NCBI GenBank assembly: GCA_038198775.1
Contig: JBBPZV010000005.1
Span: forward strand, 30,622-94,621
Length of the DNA stretch: 64,000 nt
Reading direction: 5' to 3'
Source of the DNA: JACCYJ01 sp038198775
GTDB lineage: Bacteria; Actinomycetota; Actinomycetes; Propionibacteriales; Nocardioidaceae
Numbering within the stretch: the first letter of the stretch is position 1; every line of letters starts with the position of its first letter. Shown in pieces: positions 32,435-41,343 of the stretch. The translations under genes and the position numbers were made by a program. A model generated the notes under the pieces. That model worked only from the letters and a program-made list of their open reading frames with translations. It was not told the origin of the DNA and searched no databases.

Positions 32435-32465
32435 GTTGTCGCCCGACCATCCGTGAGTTCTGGGC
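32422..32465 (+). repeat. 22-bp tandem repeat array B (2 units)
   Basis: Units at 32422-32443 and 32444-32465, plus orientation. The first contains the TGA stop of the DUF349 gene (32432-32434). Immediately followed by the inverted repeat at 32468-32504. Confidence 0.9.
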
Positions 32466-32467
32466 GC

Positions 32468-32504
32468 CGTCATCCACAGCGATGGCCGCCAGTTGTGGAT
32501 GACG
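32468..32504. repeat. 11-bp perfect inverted repeat with DnaA-box-like arms
   Basis: Arms CGTCATCCACA (32468-32478) and TGTGGATGACG (32494-32504) with a 15-nt loop, directly upstream of the AbiEi/DUF559 gene. Each arm contains TCATCCACA, one mismatch from the DnaA box TTATCCACA. It could be an operator for the downstream gene, a terminator for DUF349, or a DnaA site; the sequence does not decide. Confidence 0.6.
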
Positions 32505-32540
32505 CCCGACGAGCCCCCCGAAGTCGCGCACCCTGAGGGC

Positions 32541-33461
32541 ATGTCGGACCTCCTCCATGACGGACTGCCGTTCACGTGTCTACAGCTGCCGATGCTGGGC
32601 CTCAGCCCTTCCCGGCTGCGAAGACTCGTCCGCGAACACCGCGTCCGCCGCATCTTCCGAGGCGTCTACGTCGACGCCGCCGTGGCCGACGGGCGGGAGG
32701 TACGCATTCGGGCCTTGCAGCTGGTCGTACCGCGTGATGGCGTGCTGTTCGGTTGTACGGCGACCTGGGCGCTGGAGGTCGACACCTTTGGACCTGCGGA
32801 TCGCTTCGACCTCGTCCCCGCCTGCGTGGTGCCGCACGGGGGCACCCGCTGCACTGTGCTCGGCGTCCGCTGCGTGGAGGGTTACCTTCCGCCGTCGGAG
32901 GTCATGGAGGTCGCCGGCCTGCGGATGACGGTGCCAGTCCGGACCGCGTCCGACCTGCTACGCCGCCTGCACCGCCCGTACGCGCTGGCTGCCGCTGACG
33001 GCTTGGCACACGCCGGGCTGGTGACGCCGGCCCAGGTGGAGGCGTACGTCTGCAAGCTGCACCGCTACCCCGGGGTCGTCCAGGCGCGCGAGCTGGCGGT
33101 GCTCATCGAGCCTCGCGCCGAATCGGCCGGTGAGTCGTGGCAGCGCCTGCGACTCATCGACGCCGGCTTCCCGCGACCCGAGCCGCAGTACGTCGTCACG
33201 GACAGCCGCGATCGCGAGGTCGCTCGGCTCGACCATGCGTATCCGAGGGTGCGGCTGGGCATCGAGTACGACGGGCAGGAGTTCCACAGCGAGGACGAGG
33301 ACCGAGCTCACGATCGCGGCCGCCGTGGCTTCGTAGTTGACGTCCTGCAATGGCGCATCCTGGTCAGCCGCAAGCACGACGTGTTGGGCAAGGATCCGGA
33401 ACTCGAGCGCGAGGTTGGCGCCGCACTGGGGATGCTCCCCCAGCTGCCGCGGCAGTGGTGA
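32541..33461 (+). CDS. AbiEi-like / DUF559 (Vsr-type nuclease fold) protein
   Basis: 306 residues from ATG 32541 (alternatives: ATG 32499, TTG 32493). The N-terminus (LSPSRLRRLVREHRVRRIFRGVYV) is the winged-helix of AbiEi-like antitoxins; the middle matches AbiEi-type proteins (VRTASDLLRRLHRPYALAAADGL). The C-terminus has the DUF559 endonuclease-like pattern RLDHAYPRVRLGIEYDGQEFH. Such fused proteins are common orphans in actinobacteria and have no proven role; no toxin partner is adjacent. It interrupts the usual DUF349-rel neighbourhood and is bracketed by inverted 22-bp repeats, suggesting it arrived as a cassette. Confidence 0.8.
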   Translation: MSDLLHDGLPFTCLQLPMLGLSPSRLRRLVREHRVRRIFRGVYVDAAVADGREVRIRALQLVVPRDGVLFGCTATWALEVDTFGPADRFDLVPACVVPHGGTRCTVLGVRCVEGYLPPSEVMEVAGLRMTVPVRTASDLLRRLHRPYALAAADGLAHAGLVTPAQVEAYVCKLHRYPGVVQARELAVLIEPRAESAGESWQRLRLIDAGFPRPEPQYVVTDSRDREVARLDHAYPRVRLGIEYDGQEFHSEDEDRAHDRGRRGFVVDVLQWRILVSRKHDVLGKDPELEREVGAALGMLPQLPRQW

Positions 33462-33503
33462 CCGAAACTCACGGATGGTCGGACCGAAACTCACGGATCG
33501 TCG
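33460..33503 (-). repeat. 22-bp tandem repeat array C (2 units, inverted)
   Basis: Two units reading on the minus strand, 33460-33481 and 33482-33503, filling the whole gap between two convergent genes. The array begins within the stop codon of the DUF559 gene and ends on the base before the rel stop codon (33504). Confidence 0.92.
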
Positions 33504-35822
33504 CTATTGGGTGACGCGGTAGACGTCGAAGACGCCGTCGACCGTACGCACCGCCTTGAGCACGTGGCCGAGGTGCTTCGGGTCGCCCATCTCGAACGTG
33601 AACTGGCTCTTGGCCACCCGGTTGCGACCCGTCTGCACGGCGGCGGACAAGATGTTGACGTGATGGTCGGACAGTACCCGGGTGATGTCCGACAGCAGCC
33701 GGGCCCGGTCCAGCGCCTCGACCTGGATCGCCACCAAGAACACGCTGGACGCCGTCGCGGCCCAGTCGACGTCGACCATGCGCTCGGGCTGGTTGGACAG
33801 GTCCTTGACGTTGGGGCAGTCACCACGGTGCACCGACACGCCGGCCCCCCGGGTGACGAACCCGACGATCGAGTCGCCCGGCACCGGCGTGCAGCACCTG
33901 GCCAGCTTGACGAGCAGGTCGGTGGTCCCGCGTACGACGACCCCCGCGTCCCCGCCCCGCGGCCGGCGCCGCCGGTCCGCAGGAGCGGGCAGCACCACCG
34001 CCTCTGCCAGGTCCTCGGCGGACCCCTCCTCTCCCCCGTGCAGCGTGATGATCTTGCGTACGACGTTCTGAGCGCCGACGTTGCCCTCGCCGACGGCGGC
34101 GTACAGCGCCGACACGTCGGGCAGACGAAGCTCCTCCGCCACCGCTTGCAGCGAGTCGTGGCTGAGCAGCCGCTGCAGCGGCATCCCCTCCTTGCGCATC
34201 AGCCGGGCGATCGACTCCTTGCCCTGCTCGATGGCCTCCTCGCGCCGCTCCTTGGTGAACCACTGCCGGATCTTGGTACGGGCGCGGGGGCTCTTGACGA
34301 AGCCCAGCCAGTCCCGGCTCGGCCCGGCGCCGGGCGCCTTCGACGTGAAGACCTCGACGACGTCGCCGTTGTCCAGCGGTGACTCCAGCGGTACGAGGCG
34401 CCCGTTGACTCGTCCGCCGATGCAGTGGTGCCCGACCTCGGTGTGGATCGCGTACGCGAAGTCGACCGGCGTCGACCCGGCCGGCAGCCCGATGACGTCG
34501 CCGCGCGGGGTGAACACGTACACCTCGCCGGAGTTGATCTCGAAGCGCAGCGAGTCGAGGAAGTCGCCCGGGTCCTCGGTCTCCTGCTGCCAGTCCAGCA
34601 GCTGTCGCAGCCACACCAGGTCGTCGCCCTTGGCCTTGCTGCTTTCCCTTTGTGGGCCGCCGGTGGCCTCGTCCTTGTACTTCCAGTGGGCGGCAACGCC
34701 GTACTCCGCTCGGCGGTGCATCGCGAACGTCCTGATCTGCAGCTCGACCGGCTTGCCCTCCGGCCCGATGACCGTGGTGTGCAGCGACTGGTACATGTTG
34801 AACTTCGGCATCGCCACGTAGTCCTTGAAGCGTCCCGGCACCGGGTTCCAGCGCGCATGCAGCACGCCGAGCACCGCGTAGCAGTCGCGCAACGACTCGA
34901 CCAGCAACCGGATGCCCACCAGGTCGTGGATGTCGCCGAACTCGCGGCCCCGCACGATCATCTTCTGGTAGATCGAGTAGTAGTGCTTGGGTCGCCCGGT
35001 CACGGTCGCCTTGATCTTGGCCCTTCGCAGGTCGGCTTGCACCTCCGCCACGACGGTCGCGAGGTACTCCTCCCGAGACGGCGCCCGGTCCGCCACCAGG
35101 TGCACGATCTCCTCGTAGACCTTCGGCTGCAGCGTCGAGAACGCGATGTCCTCCAGCTCCCACTTGATGGTGTTCATGCCGAGCCGGTGAGCGAGCGGAG
35201 CGTAGATCTCCAGGGTTTCGCGGGCGACGCGCTCTTGGGTGGCGGGCTTGACGAACCGCAACGTACGCATGTTGTGCAACCGGTCGGCCAGCTTGATGAC
35301 CAGGACCCGGATGTCCTTGCTCATCGCCACGACCATCTTGCGGATGGTCTCTGCCTGGGTGGAGTCGCCGTACTTGACCTTGTCCAGCTTGGTCACGCCG
35401 TCGACGAGCAGCGCGACCTCGTCGCCGAAGTCCTTGCGCAGTGCGGCCAGGGTGTACGCCGTGTCCTCGACGGTGTCGTGCAACAACGCGGCGCACAGGG
35501 TCGGCGGGGTCATCCCGAGCTCGGCCAGGATCGTGGTCACCGCGAGCGGATGGGTGATGAACGGGTCGCCGCTGTTGCGTTGCTGACCGGCGTGCATGCG
35601 CTCTGCCACCGCGAACGCGTGCTCGATCGGTGTGACGTCGGCCTTGGGATGGGTGCCTCGTACGATGCGGAACAGCGGCTCGAGAGCCGGGTTCGCGGTG
35701 CCCGTGCGACCCCCCAGCCGGGCCAGTCTGGTGCGCATCCGGGCCTGCGTGGGAGGCGTCAGCACGGGAGCGGCGGCAGCCGTTACGGCGGCGCCGGCCT
35801 TCGCGGTCTGCTCCTCGGCCAC
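33504..35822 (-). CDS. rel: Bifunctional (p)ppGpp synthetase/hydrolase
   Basis: Stringent-response enzyme making and degrading (p)ppGpp. 772 residues: HD hydrolase domain with His115-Asp116 and Glu119-Asp120 (HDTVED), synthetase domain with RGREFGDIHDLVGIRLLV and RFKDYVAMPKFNMYQSLHTT (the basic RxKD loop typical of bifunctional Rel), TGS domain, zinc-finger-like CCTPVPGD region and C-terminal ACT domain. Both activities look intact. GTG start with GGAG ten bases upstream. Adjacent to apt and secDF as usual. Confidence 0.97.
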   Translation of the reverse strand: MAEEQTAKAGAAVTAAAAPVLTPPTQARMRTRLARLGGRTGTANPALEPLFRIVRGTHPKADVTPIEHAFAVAERMHAGQQRNSGDPFITHPLAVTTILAELGMTPPTLCAALLHDTVEDTAYTLAALRKDFGDEVALLVDGVTKLDKVKYGDSTQAETIRKMVVAMSKDIRVLVIKLADRLHNMRTLRFVKPATQERVARETLEIYAPLAHRLGMNTIKWELEDIAFSTLQPKVYEEIVHLVADRAPSREEYLATVVAEVQADLRRAKIKATVTGRPKHYYSIYQKMIVRGREFGDIHDLVGIRLLVESLRDCYAVLGVLHARWNPVPGRFKDYVAMPKFNMYQSLHTTVIGPEGKPVELQIRTFAMHRRAEYGVAAHWKYKDEATGGPQRESSKAKGDDLVWLRQLLDWQQETEDPGDFLDSLRFEINSGEVYVFTPRGDVIGLPAGSTPVDFAYAIHTEVGHHCIGGRVNGRLVPLESPLDNGDVVEVFTSKAPGAGPSRDWLGFVKSPRARTKIRQWFTKERREEAIEQGKESIARLMRKEGMPLQRLLSHDSLQAVAEELRLPDVSALYAAVGEGNVGAQNVVRKIITLHGGEEGSAEDLAEAVVLPAPADRRRRPRGGDAGVVVRGTTDLLVKLARCCTPVPGDSIVGFVTRGAGVSVHRGDCPNVKDLSNQPERMVDVDWAATASSVFLVAIQVEALDRARLLSDITRVLSDHHVNILSAAVQTGRNRVAKSQFTFEMGDPKHLGHVLKAVRTVDGVFDVYRVTQ

Positions 35823-35859
35823 GGATGCTCCACGTCTCGTACGAGGGTGAGGCCCCAGT

Positions 35860-36096
35860 CTAGGCGCGCCCGAGCAGGGTGGAGAGCAACACGAACAGGC
35901 CGGGACCGACCACCGCCACCAGCATCAGCCAGGCGACCGCCCGATGGCCGGGCTTGTGGGGATCGAGGGAACCGGTGAGCGCCAACAGCGCGCCCTGCTC
36001 GGTGTTGCGGTCGAAACCCATGCGGCGCGCGTCGGACGGGATACCGTGGAAGGCACTGCGCACGAGCTCCGGCTGGAGCGGGTCGCGCTCGGTCAT
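35860..36096 (-). CDS. Small membrane protein of unknown function
   Basis: 78 residues from ATG 36096. Hydrophilic N-terminal half (PLQPELVRSAFHGIPSDARRMGFDRNTEQG) and one C-terminal transmembrane helix (VAWLMLVAVVGPGLFVLLSTLLG), predicted tail-anchored. Lies between rel and the 88-bp repeat element. Not recognised; a membrane-tail protein at this locus may act with neither neighbour. Confidence 0.6.
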   Translation of the reverse strand: MTERDPLQPELVRSAFHGIPSDARRMGFDRNTEQGALLALTGSLDPHKPGHRAVAWLMLVAVVGPGLFVLLSTLLGRA

Positions 36097-36141
36097 GACG
36101 CGATCGTACGCGGCACCTCCCCGCCCGCGGTGCCGGCCGTA

Positions 36142-36229
36142 CTTCCCATGGCTGAGCAACGCTTCCAACGGGATGTGCGCCATTGGGAGCGTTGCTTTCC
36201 CAGGTGAACATGGGATAGCGGCACCGCCG
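36142..36229 (-). repeat. 88-bp two-hairpin dispersed element, copy 2
   Basis: Gap-free match to 19423-19510, ending one base before the apt stop codon. The last 30 bases are nearly identical to copy 1. The longer hairpin has different bases but keeps pairing: GCAACGCTTCCAA with TTGGGAGCGTTGC. The smaller hairpin has one mismatch (GCTTTCCCA/TGGGATAGC). Confidence 0.85.
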
Positions 36230-36772
36230 TCAGACGGTGCGGAGGGCGGCCAGCGGCAGGCCGTCCAGGCGGGTGCTGCCGGCGAGGAACGCCAGCTCCA
36301 GCAGCACCACCACGCCCACCACCTCGGCACCGCACTGCGCGACGAGGTCCGCGGTCGCCGCGGCGGTCCCACCGGTGGCCAGCACGTCGTCGACGAGCAG
36401 CACCCGGTCGCCGGGGCCGAACGCGTCGCGGTGCACCTCGAGCGTCGCGGTGCCGTACTCCAAGTCGTACGTCACCGCGTACGAGGGCCCGGGCAGCTTG
36501 CCGGCCTTGCGAACCGGGACGAAGCCGGCGCCGAGCGCCAGCGCCACCGGCGCCGCGAGGATGAAGCCGCGGGCCTCGATGCCGACCACCGCGTCCACCG
36601 GGCCCAGCGAGACCGAGCGGCCCAGGCCGGCGAGCGCCTCGACGGTGGCGGCGAACGCGCCGGCGTCGGCGAGCACCGGGGTGATGTCTTTGAACACGAT
36701 GCCCGGCGACGGGAAGTCGGGCACGTCGCGGACCAACCGGTCGAGCAGCGCGCTCAGCTCGGCCGTCGTCAT
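36230..36772 (-). CDS. apt: Adenine phosphoribosyltransferase
   Basis: Purine salvage: adenine plus PRPP to AMP. 180 residues, PRPP motif VLLVDDVLATGGTAAA, GIEARGFIL and RKAGKLPG all present. Encoded between secF and rel, the conserved actinobacterial and Bacillus order. Confidence 0.97.
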   Translation of the reverse strand: MTTAELSALLDRLVRDVPDFPSPGIVFKDITPVLADAGAFAATVEALAGLGRSVSLGPVDAVVGIEARGFILAAPVALALGAGFVPVRKAGKLPGPSYAVTYDLEYGTATLEVHRDAFGPGDRVLLVDDVLATGGTAAATADLVAQCGAEVVGVVVLLELAFLAGSTRLDGLPLAALRTV

Positions 36773-36782
36773 CGCGCTCAGC

Positions 36783-37958
36783 TCACCGGCCCTTACTGCG
36801 GGCAGCGCGGGAGGTCCGCTGGGGCTGCGCCCGCTTGGCGGAGCTGGACGGGTTCACCTTCCGGGGCGAGGCTGGCGCCGGGCGAGGGCGCGGCGCCGCG
36901 GTCTTCCCCGACCGCACCGCGGTCGCCCCCGCCGGAGCGGCGACAGGGTCTGCGACCGGCTCGGTCGCCGGCGCGGCGGCCTCGGCCCGGGCCCGGCGGG
37001 TCAGCACCCGCTTGGAGTGGTTGCGCACCGCCGGCTCGAGCTCCTTGAGCTGGACCGCCAGCGGCGTCGCGATGAAGATCGAGGAGTACGCACCCGCCGC
37101 GGTGCCGACGAACAACGCCAGCGAGAGGTCCTTCAACGGCCCGGTTCCCAGCAGGACCGTGCTGACGACCAGGATCGCGGCGACCGGCAGCAGCGCGGCG
37201 ATCGAGGTGTTGATCGAGCGGACCAGGGTCTGGTTGACCGCAAGGTTCGCCGACTCCGAGTACGTCCGGGTCAGGTTGGTCGCGAAGTTGCGGGTGTTCT
37301 CGCGCACCTTGTCGAAGACGACGACGGTGTCGTAGAGCGAGAAGCCCAGGATCGTCAGCAGCCCGGTCACGGTCGCGGGGGTGATCTCGAAGCCCGACCA
37401 GGCGTAGATGCCGACGGTGATGAGCAGGTCGTGGGCGAGCGCGACGATCGCGGCGACCGACATCCGCCACTCCCGGAAGTACGCCCAGATGAACAGCACC
37501 ACCAGCACCAAGAAGACGACCAGCCCAAGCAGGGCCTTGTGCGCCACCTGCTGCCCCCAGGAGGGGCCGATGAGGTTCTGGCTCACGTCGCTCGCACCGG
37601 CCGAGGTCAGGGCCTGCTCGATGCGGGTGGCCTCGGCCTGGTCCAGTGGCTTGGTCTGCACCAGGATCGAGTCCTGGCCCGAAGTCGTGACGATCGGGTC
37701 GCCGGCCGCCGTCACCCCGGCGTTGTTCACAGCGGTGCGCAGGGTGTCGACGTTGGCGGACGTGGGCGCGATCTTCGCGGTGAACTCGACGCCGCCCTTG
37801 AACTCCACCCCCAGGTTCACCCCGCGCAGCAGCAACCCGGCCGCCGCTACCACGACGATCAGCGCCGAGATCGCGTACCACAGCTTGCGCCGCCCGACGA
37901 AGTCGAACGACACCCGCCCCTCGTACAGGTGCTGGCCGAAGCTGGCGATGCGGCCCAT
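36783..37958 (-). CDS. secF: Protein translocase subunit SecF
   Basis: Membrane component of the SecDF complex that pulls preproteins using the proton gradient. 391 residues: first transmembrane helix, periplasmic domain starting LGVEFKGGVEFT, five further helices with the GFSLYDTVVVFDKVREN signature, and a long Ala/Pro/basic cytoplasmic tail (about 310-391) typical of actinobacteria. ATG 37958 overlaps the secD stop (TGATG). Confidence 0.96.
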   Translation of the reverse strand: MGRIASFGQHLYEGRVSFDFVGRRKLWYAISALIVVVAAAGLLLRGVNLGVEFKGGVEFTAKIAPTSANVDTLRTAVNNAGVTAAGDPIVTTSGQDSILVQTKPLDQAEATRIEQALTSAGASDVSQNLIGPSWGQQVAHKALLGLVVFLVLVVLFIWAYFREWRMSVAAIVALAHDLLITVGIYAWSGFEITPATVTGLLTILGFSLYDTVVVFDKVRENTRNFATNLTRTYSESANLAVNQTLVRSINTSIAALLPVAAILVVSTVLLGTGPLKDLSLALFVGTAAGAYSSIFIATPLAVQLKELEPAVRNHSKRVLTRRARAEAAAPATEPVADPVAAPAGATAVRSGKTAAPRPRPAPASPRKVNPSSSAKRAQPQRTSRAARSKGR

Positions 37959-39766
37959 CAGGCCTCGCCGCCGCTCGTGCGGGCCAGCGACGGTTCTGGC
38001 GTACGCCGGCCCATCGTGGTCACCGAGCGCCCGCGGATCCCGAGGTGCCTGGCGTCGAAGCCGGACAGCCGGTGCCCGGTGCCGAAGAACCTGGTGCGGG
38101 CGAGCAGGGACACCAGCGGCTTGGTGAAGAAGAAGACGACGAACACGTCGATCAGCGTGGTCAGGCCCAGCGCGAACGCGAACCCGCGGACGACCCCGAT
38201 CGCAAAGATGTAGAGCACCAGCGCGGCCAGGAACGACACCGCGTCGGCAGCCAGGATCGTCAGCCGGGCGCGCCGCCAACCCGCTTCGACCCCGAGCCGC
38301 AGCGACTTGCCGTCGCGGACCTCGTCGCGGATGCGTTCGAAGAAGACGATGAAGGAGTCCGCTGTGATGCCGATGGCCACGATCAGCCCGGCGATTCCCG
38401 GCAGCGTCAGCGTGAACCGCAGCTGGCCGGCACCGAGCAGCAGCACGATGGCGTACGTCAGCGCGGCCGCGATGACCAGCGAGGCGACGACGACGAGCCC
38501 GAGCCCGCGGTAGTAGACCATGCAGTACGCGATCACCAGCGCCAGCCCGAAGACACCGGCGAGGATGCCGGCACTGAGCTGCGAGCCCGCAAGCGACGGG
38601 CCGACGACCTCGACCCCGCTGATCTCGAACGCCAGCGGCAGCGCGCCGTACTTCAGCGAGTTCGCCAGCGCGCTGGCGGATGTCTGGGTGAAGCCACCCT
38701 CGATCTGGGCGTTGCCGTCGGAGATCACGCCGGTGACCTGAGGATCGCTGATGACCGCTCCGTCCAGCACGATCGCGAACTGGGCGGGGGTGTTGACCAG
38801 CGCCTGGGTCACGGTCGAGAACGTGTTGGTGGCGTCCCCGTTGAGCGATAGCGTCACGATCCACTGGAACGACTGCTGCGGCACGGTGGCCGCGGCATTG
38901 GTGACCTGGGTGCCCTCGATCACGGCCGGACTCAGCACGTACTTGGTGCCAGAACCGTCGTCCTTGCAGGTCACCAGCGGCAGGGCGGGGTTGTCGGTGA
39001 CGTTGGCCGGAGCGCCCGAGGTGGGACACTGCAGCGAGGCCATCTGCTGTTGCAGCTTGCTGAACGCGCCCTGGTAGGCGCTCGGGACGCTGCCCTGCAC
39101 CGCGGCCTGGATCGACTGGGACAGCGTCAGCTTGCTCCAGTCCGCCGGCCCCGCCGACGTGGTGCCGCCGGAGCCCGAACCGCTCGTGGGGGTTGGCGTG
39201 GCGGAGGTGCTCGGTGACGCCCCACCGGGCGTCGCCTTGGTCTTGCCCGGCTTGTCCAGCATCCAGCCCGACGCCGCCCGGTTCTTGCTGGTCGGCTTGC
39301 CCGTCGGCTTGCTCGCGGGAGCACTGCTGGCAGGGCTCGGAGGGGGCACCGTGATCAGCGGCGCCGGGGGGACCTGAGGGCCGGTGCCCTGCCCTGCCTG
39401 TGTCGCCCACACCAGCCGGAAACGCAGCTGGGCGGTGCGACCGACCTGCTCGACCAGGTCCTGGCGCTCCTTGCCGGGGATCTCGACGACGATCTGGTCG
39501 CCGCCCTGGGTCCCGACCTGGGCCTCGGAGACACCGGTCCCGTTGACCCGCTGCTCGATGATGTTCTTGGCCTGGTCGAGCTTGTCTTGTGGCACCGAGC
39601 CGCCGGTGGAGTTCTTCGCCTGCAGCGTGATGCGGGTGCCGCCCTGCAGGTCGAGGCCCAGCCGCGGCTTCCACTCACCCGCCGAGGCAACGCCGCCATA
39701 GAGCGCGAGAACCACCAGCCCGAAGATGATCAGCACACGTCCGGGTCGAGACGCCTTGGTCGCCAC
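37958..39766 (-). CDS. secD: Protein translocase subunit SecD
   Basis: 602 residues: N-terminal helix, LGLDLQGGTRITLQ motif, a large P1 periplasmic region with a Pro/Ser/Thr/Lys-rich insertion (about 130-200), then the helices with LPGIAGLIVAIGITADSFIVFFERIRDE. Works with SecF and YajC at SecYEG. GTG start at 39766. Confidence 0.96.
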   Translation of the reverse strand: MATKASRPGRVLIIFGLVVLALYGGVASAGEWKPRLGLDLQGGTRITLQAKNSTGGSVPQDKLDQAKNIIEQRVNGTGVSEAQVGTQGGDQIVVEIPGKERQDLVEQVGRTAQLRFRLVWATQAGQGTGPQVPPAPLITVPPPSPASSAPASKPTGKPTSKNRAASGWMLDKPGKTKATPGGASPSTSATPTPTSGSGSGGTTSAGPADWSKLTLSQSIQAAVQGSVPSAYQGAFSKLQQQMASLQCPTSGAPANVTDNPALPLVTCKDDGSGTKYVLSPAVIEGTQVTNAAATVPQQSFQWIVTLSLNGDATNTFSTVTQALVNTPAQFAIVLDGAVISDPQVTGVISDGNAQIEGGFTQTSASALANSLKYGALPLAFEISGVEVVGPSLAGSQLSAGILAGVFGLALVIAYCMVYYRGLGLVVVASLVIAAALTYAIVLLLGAGQLRFTLTLPGIAGLIVAIGITADSFIVFFERIRDEVRDGKSLRLGVEAGWRRARLTILAADAVSFLAALVLYIFAIGVVRGFAFALGLTTLIDVFVVFFFTKPLVSLLARTRFFGTGHRLSGFDARHLGIRGRSVTTMGRRTPEPSLARTSGGEA

Positions 39767-39796
39767 TGGGTCGCTAGCTCCTCTTGTGCAGGGCGC

Positions 39797-40132
39797 TCAG
39801 TCGGCCGGTTCGACCGAGGACGGGTCGCCGGAGCCGAGCTCACCTCGGCGCATCCGAGCGGCGTCGTCATCGCTCAGGATCCGGCCGACAGCGTTTCGGT
39901 GCACGGTCAATGTGACGTCCGGTGCGACTCGCAGGCGCACCGACTCCTCCCCGAGCTCGGCGACCTCACCGAACACACCGCTGGTCAGCATGACGGCGGC
40001 ACCCTGGCTCAGCGAGGACTGCATCGCCAGCGTCTGACGCTGGCGGTTGCGTGCGGGTCGCATCACCAAGAACCAGAACAGCGCGACGATCAGGACCAGC
40101 GGCAGCAGCCGGGCCAACGTTGCGCTGTCCAC
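39797..40132 (-). CDS. yajC: Preprotein translocase subunit YajC
   Basis: 111 residues. One N-terminal transmembrane helix (LLPLVLIVALFWFLVM), the RPARNRQRQ basic motif and the small soluble YajC domain (TSGVFGEVAELGEESVRLRV). GTG start with AGGAG upstream. The 157-bp gap 40133-40289 towards ruvB holds no gene I can support. Confidence 0.94.
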   Translation of the reverse strand: MDSATLARLLPLVLIVALFWFLVMRPARNRQRQTLAMQSSLSQGAAVMLTSGVFGEVAELGEESVRLRVAPDVTLTVHRNAVGRILSDDDAARMRRGELGSGDPSSVEPAD

Positions 40133-40289
40133 GACGAGACTCCTGGGGTACGAGACAAGGCGACCGCGTCCGGTCGAGCGGCCAGTGTAACGGGGGCGGC
40201 CTCGGCCCCGAGGGACTTGCAGGTCGGTGGTCAGCTCGTCGCCGAGTTCGGCGAACAGCTGCTCGCTGAGGCGACGCTGGCCAAGCAGT

Positions 40290-41333
40290 TCACTCCCACG
40301 GCAGCGTCAGCGCCGCCTCGCTCGGTGCGGCCAGCCCGAGGTGCTGCCACGCGGACGCGGTCGCGACCCGACCTCGAGGGGTACGGGCGAGGAATCCGGA
40401 GCGCACCAAGAACGGCTCGGCGACCTCTTCGACGGTCTCGCGCTCCTCCCCGACGGCCACGGCGATGGTGGCCACGCCGACCGGGCCACCGCCGAAGCGG
40501 CGGCAGAGCACGTCGAGGACGGCCCGGTCGAGCCGGTCGAGGCCGAGGTCGTCGACCTCGTAGAGCTCGAGCGCCCGGCGGGCGATGTCGAGGTCGACGA
40601 TCCCGTCGGCGCGGACCTCGGCGAAGTCGCGGACGCGGCGCAGCAGCCGGTTGGCGATCCGCGGCGTGCCACGCGACCGCGAGGCGATCTCATGGCCGCC
40701 GTCGGTGGAAACCGGAACCTCGAGCAGCGCGGCGGAGCGTTCCACGATCCGCTGAAGCTCCGAGGCCTGGTAGTACTCCAGCACCGCCGTGAAGCCAAAA
40801 CGGTCCCGCAGCGGACCCGGGAGGAGCCCGGTCCGGGTCGTGGCGCCGACCAGGGTGAACCTCGGGATCTCCAGCGGGATGGCGGTGGCTCCGGGTCCCT
40901 TGCCGACGATCACGTCGACGCGGAAGTCCTCCATCGCCATGTAGAGCATCTCCTCGGCGGGCCGCGACATCCGGTGGATCTCGTCGACGAACAACACGTC
41001 GCCCTCCCCGATGCCGGACAAGATCGCGGCCAGGTCCCCGGCGTGCTGCAGCGCGGGACCGCTGGTCAGCCGCAGCGGCACCGCCATCTCGGCCGCGATG
41101 ATGATCGCCAGCGTCGTCTTGCCGAGCCCCGGTGGCCCCGACAGCAGCACATGGTCGGGTGCCCGACCCCGCCGGTGGGCGGCCTCCAGGACGAGGGCAA
41201 GCTGCTCGCGAACCCGCTCCTGCCCGATCAGCTCGGTCAGCTGTCGGGGCCGCAGCGCGGCCTCGACAGCACGCTCGTCCGCGTCGGCCTCGGCCGCGAC
41301 CAGGGACAGCGGCAGGTCGGCGTCCTCGTTCAT
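40290..41333 (-). CDS. ruvB: Holliday junction branch-migration ATPase RuvB
   Basis: 347 residues from ATG 41333. AAA+ core with GPPGLGKTTLA, VLFVDEIHR and GATTRTGLLPGPLRDRFG, and a C-terminal winged helix. Acts with RuvA and RuvC at Holliday junctions. Last gene of ruvC-ruvA-ruvB, so likely under the SOS box at 42489-42504. Confidence 0.97.
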   Translation of the reverse strand: MNEDADLPLSLVAAEADADERAVEAALRPRQLTELIGQERVREQLALVLEAAHRRGRAPDHVLLSGPPGLGKTTLAIIIAAEMAVPLRLTSGPALQHAGDLAAILSGIGEGDVLFVDEIHRMSRPAEEMLYMAMEDFRVDVIVGKGPGATAIPLEIPRFTLVGATTRTGLLPGPLRDRFGFTAVLEYYQASELQRIVERSAALLEVPVSTDGGHEIASRSRGTPRIANRLLRRVRDFAEVRADGIVDLDIARRALELYEVDDLGLDRLDRAVLDVLCRRFGGGPVGVATIAVAVGEERETVEEVAEPFLVRSGFLARTPRGRVATASAWQHLGLAAPSEAALTLPWE

Positions 41334-41343
41334 GACCCGGCCA

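Noticed and set aside
36783..39674. Minus-strand 963-codon open frame over secF and part of secD
   Set aside because: Only its 3' part is SecF; the rest is an out-of-frame reading of secD. The real secF start is 37958.
40133..40289. Open minus-strand frame (ELLGQRRLSEQLFAELGDEL) between ruvB and yajC
   Set aside because: No start codon with ribosome site and no family match; possibly an old ruvB 3' extension or chance.
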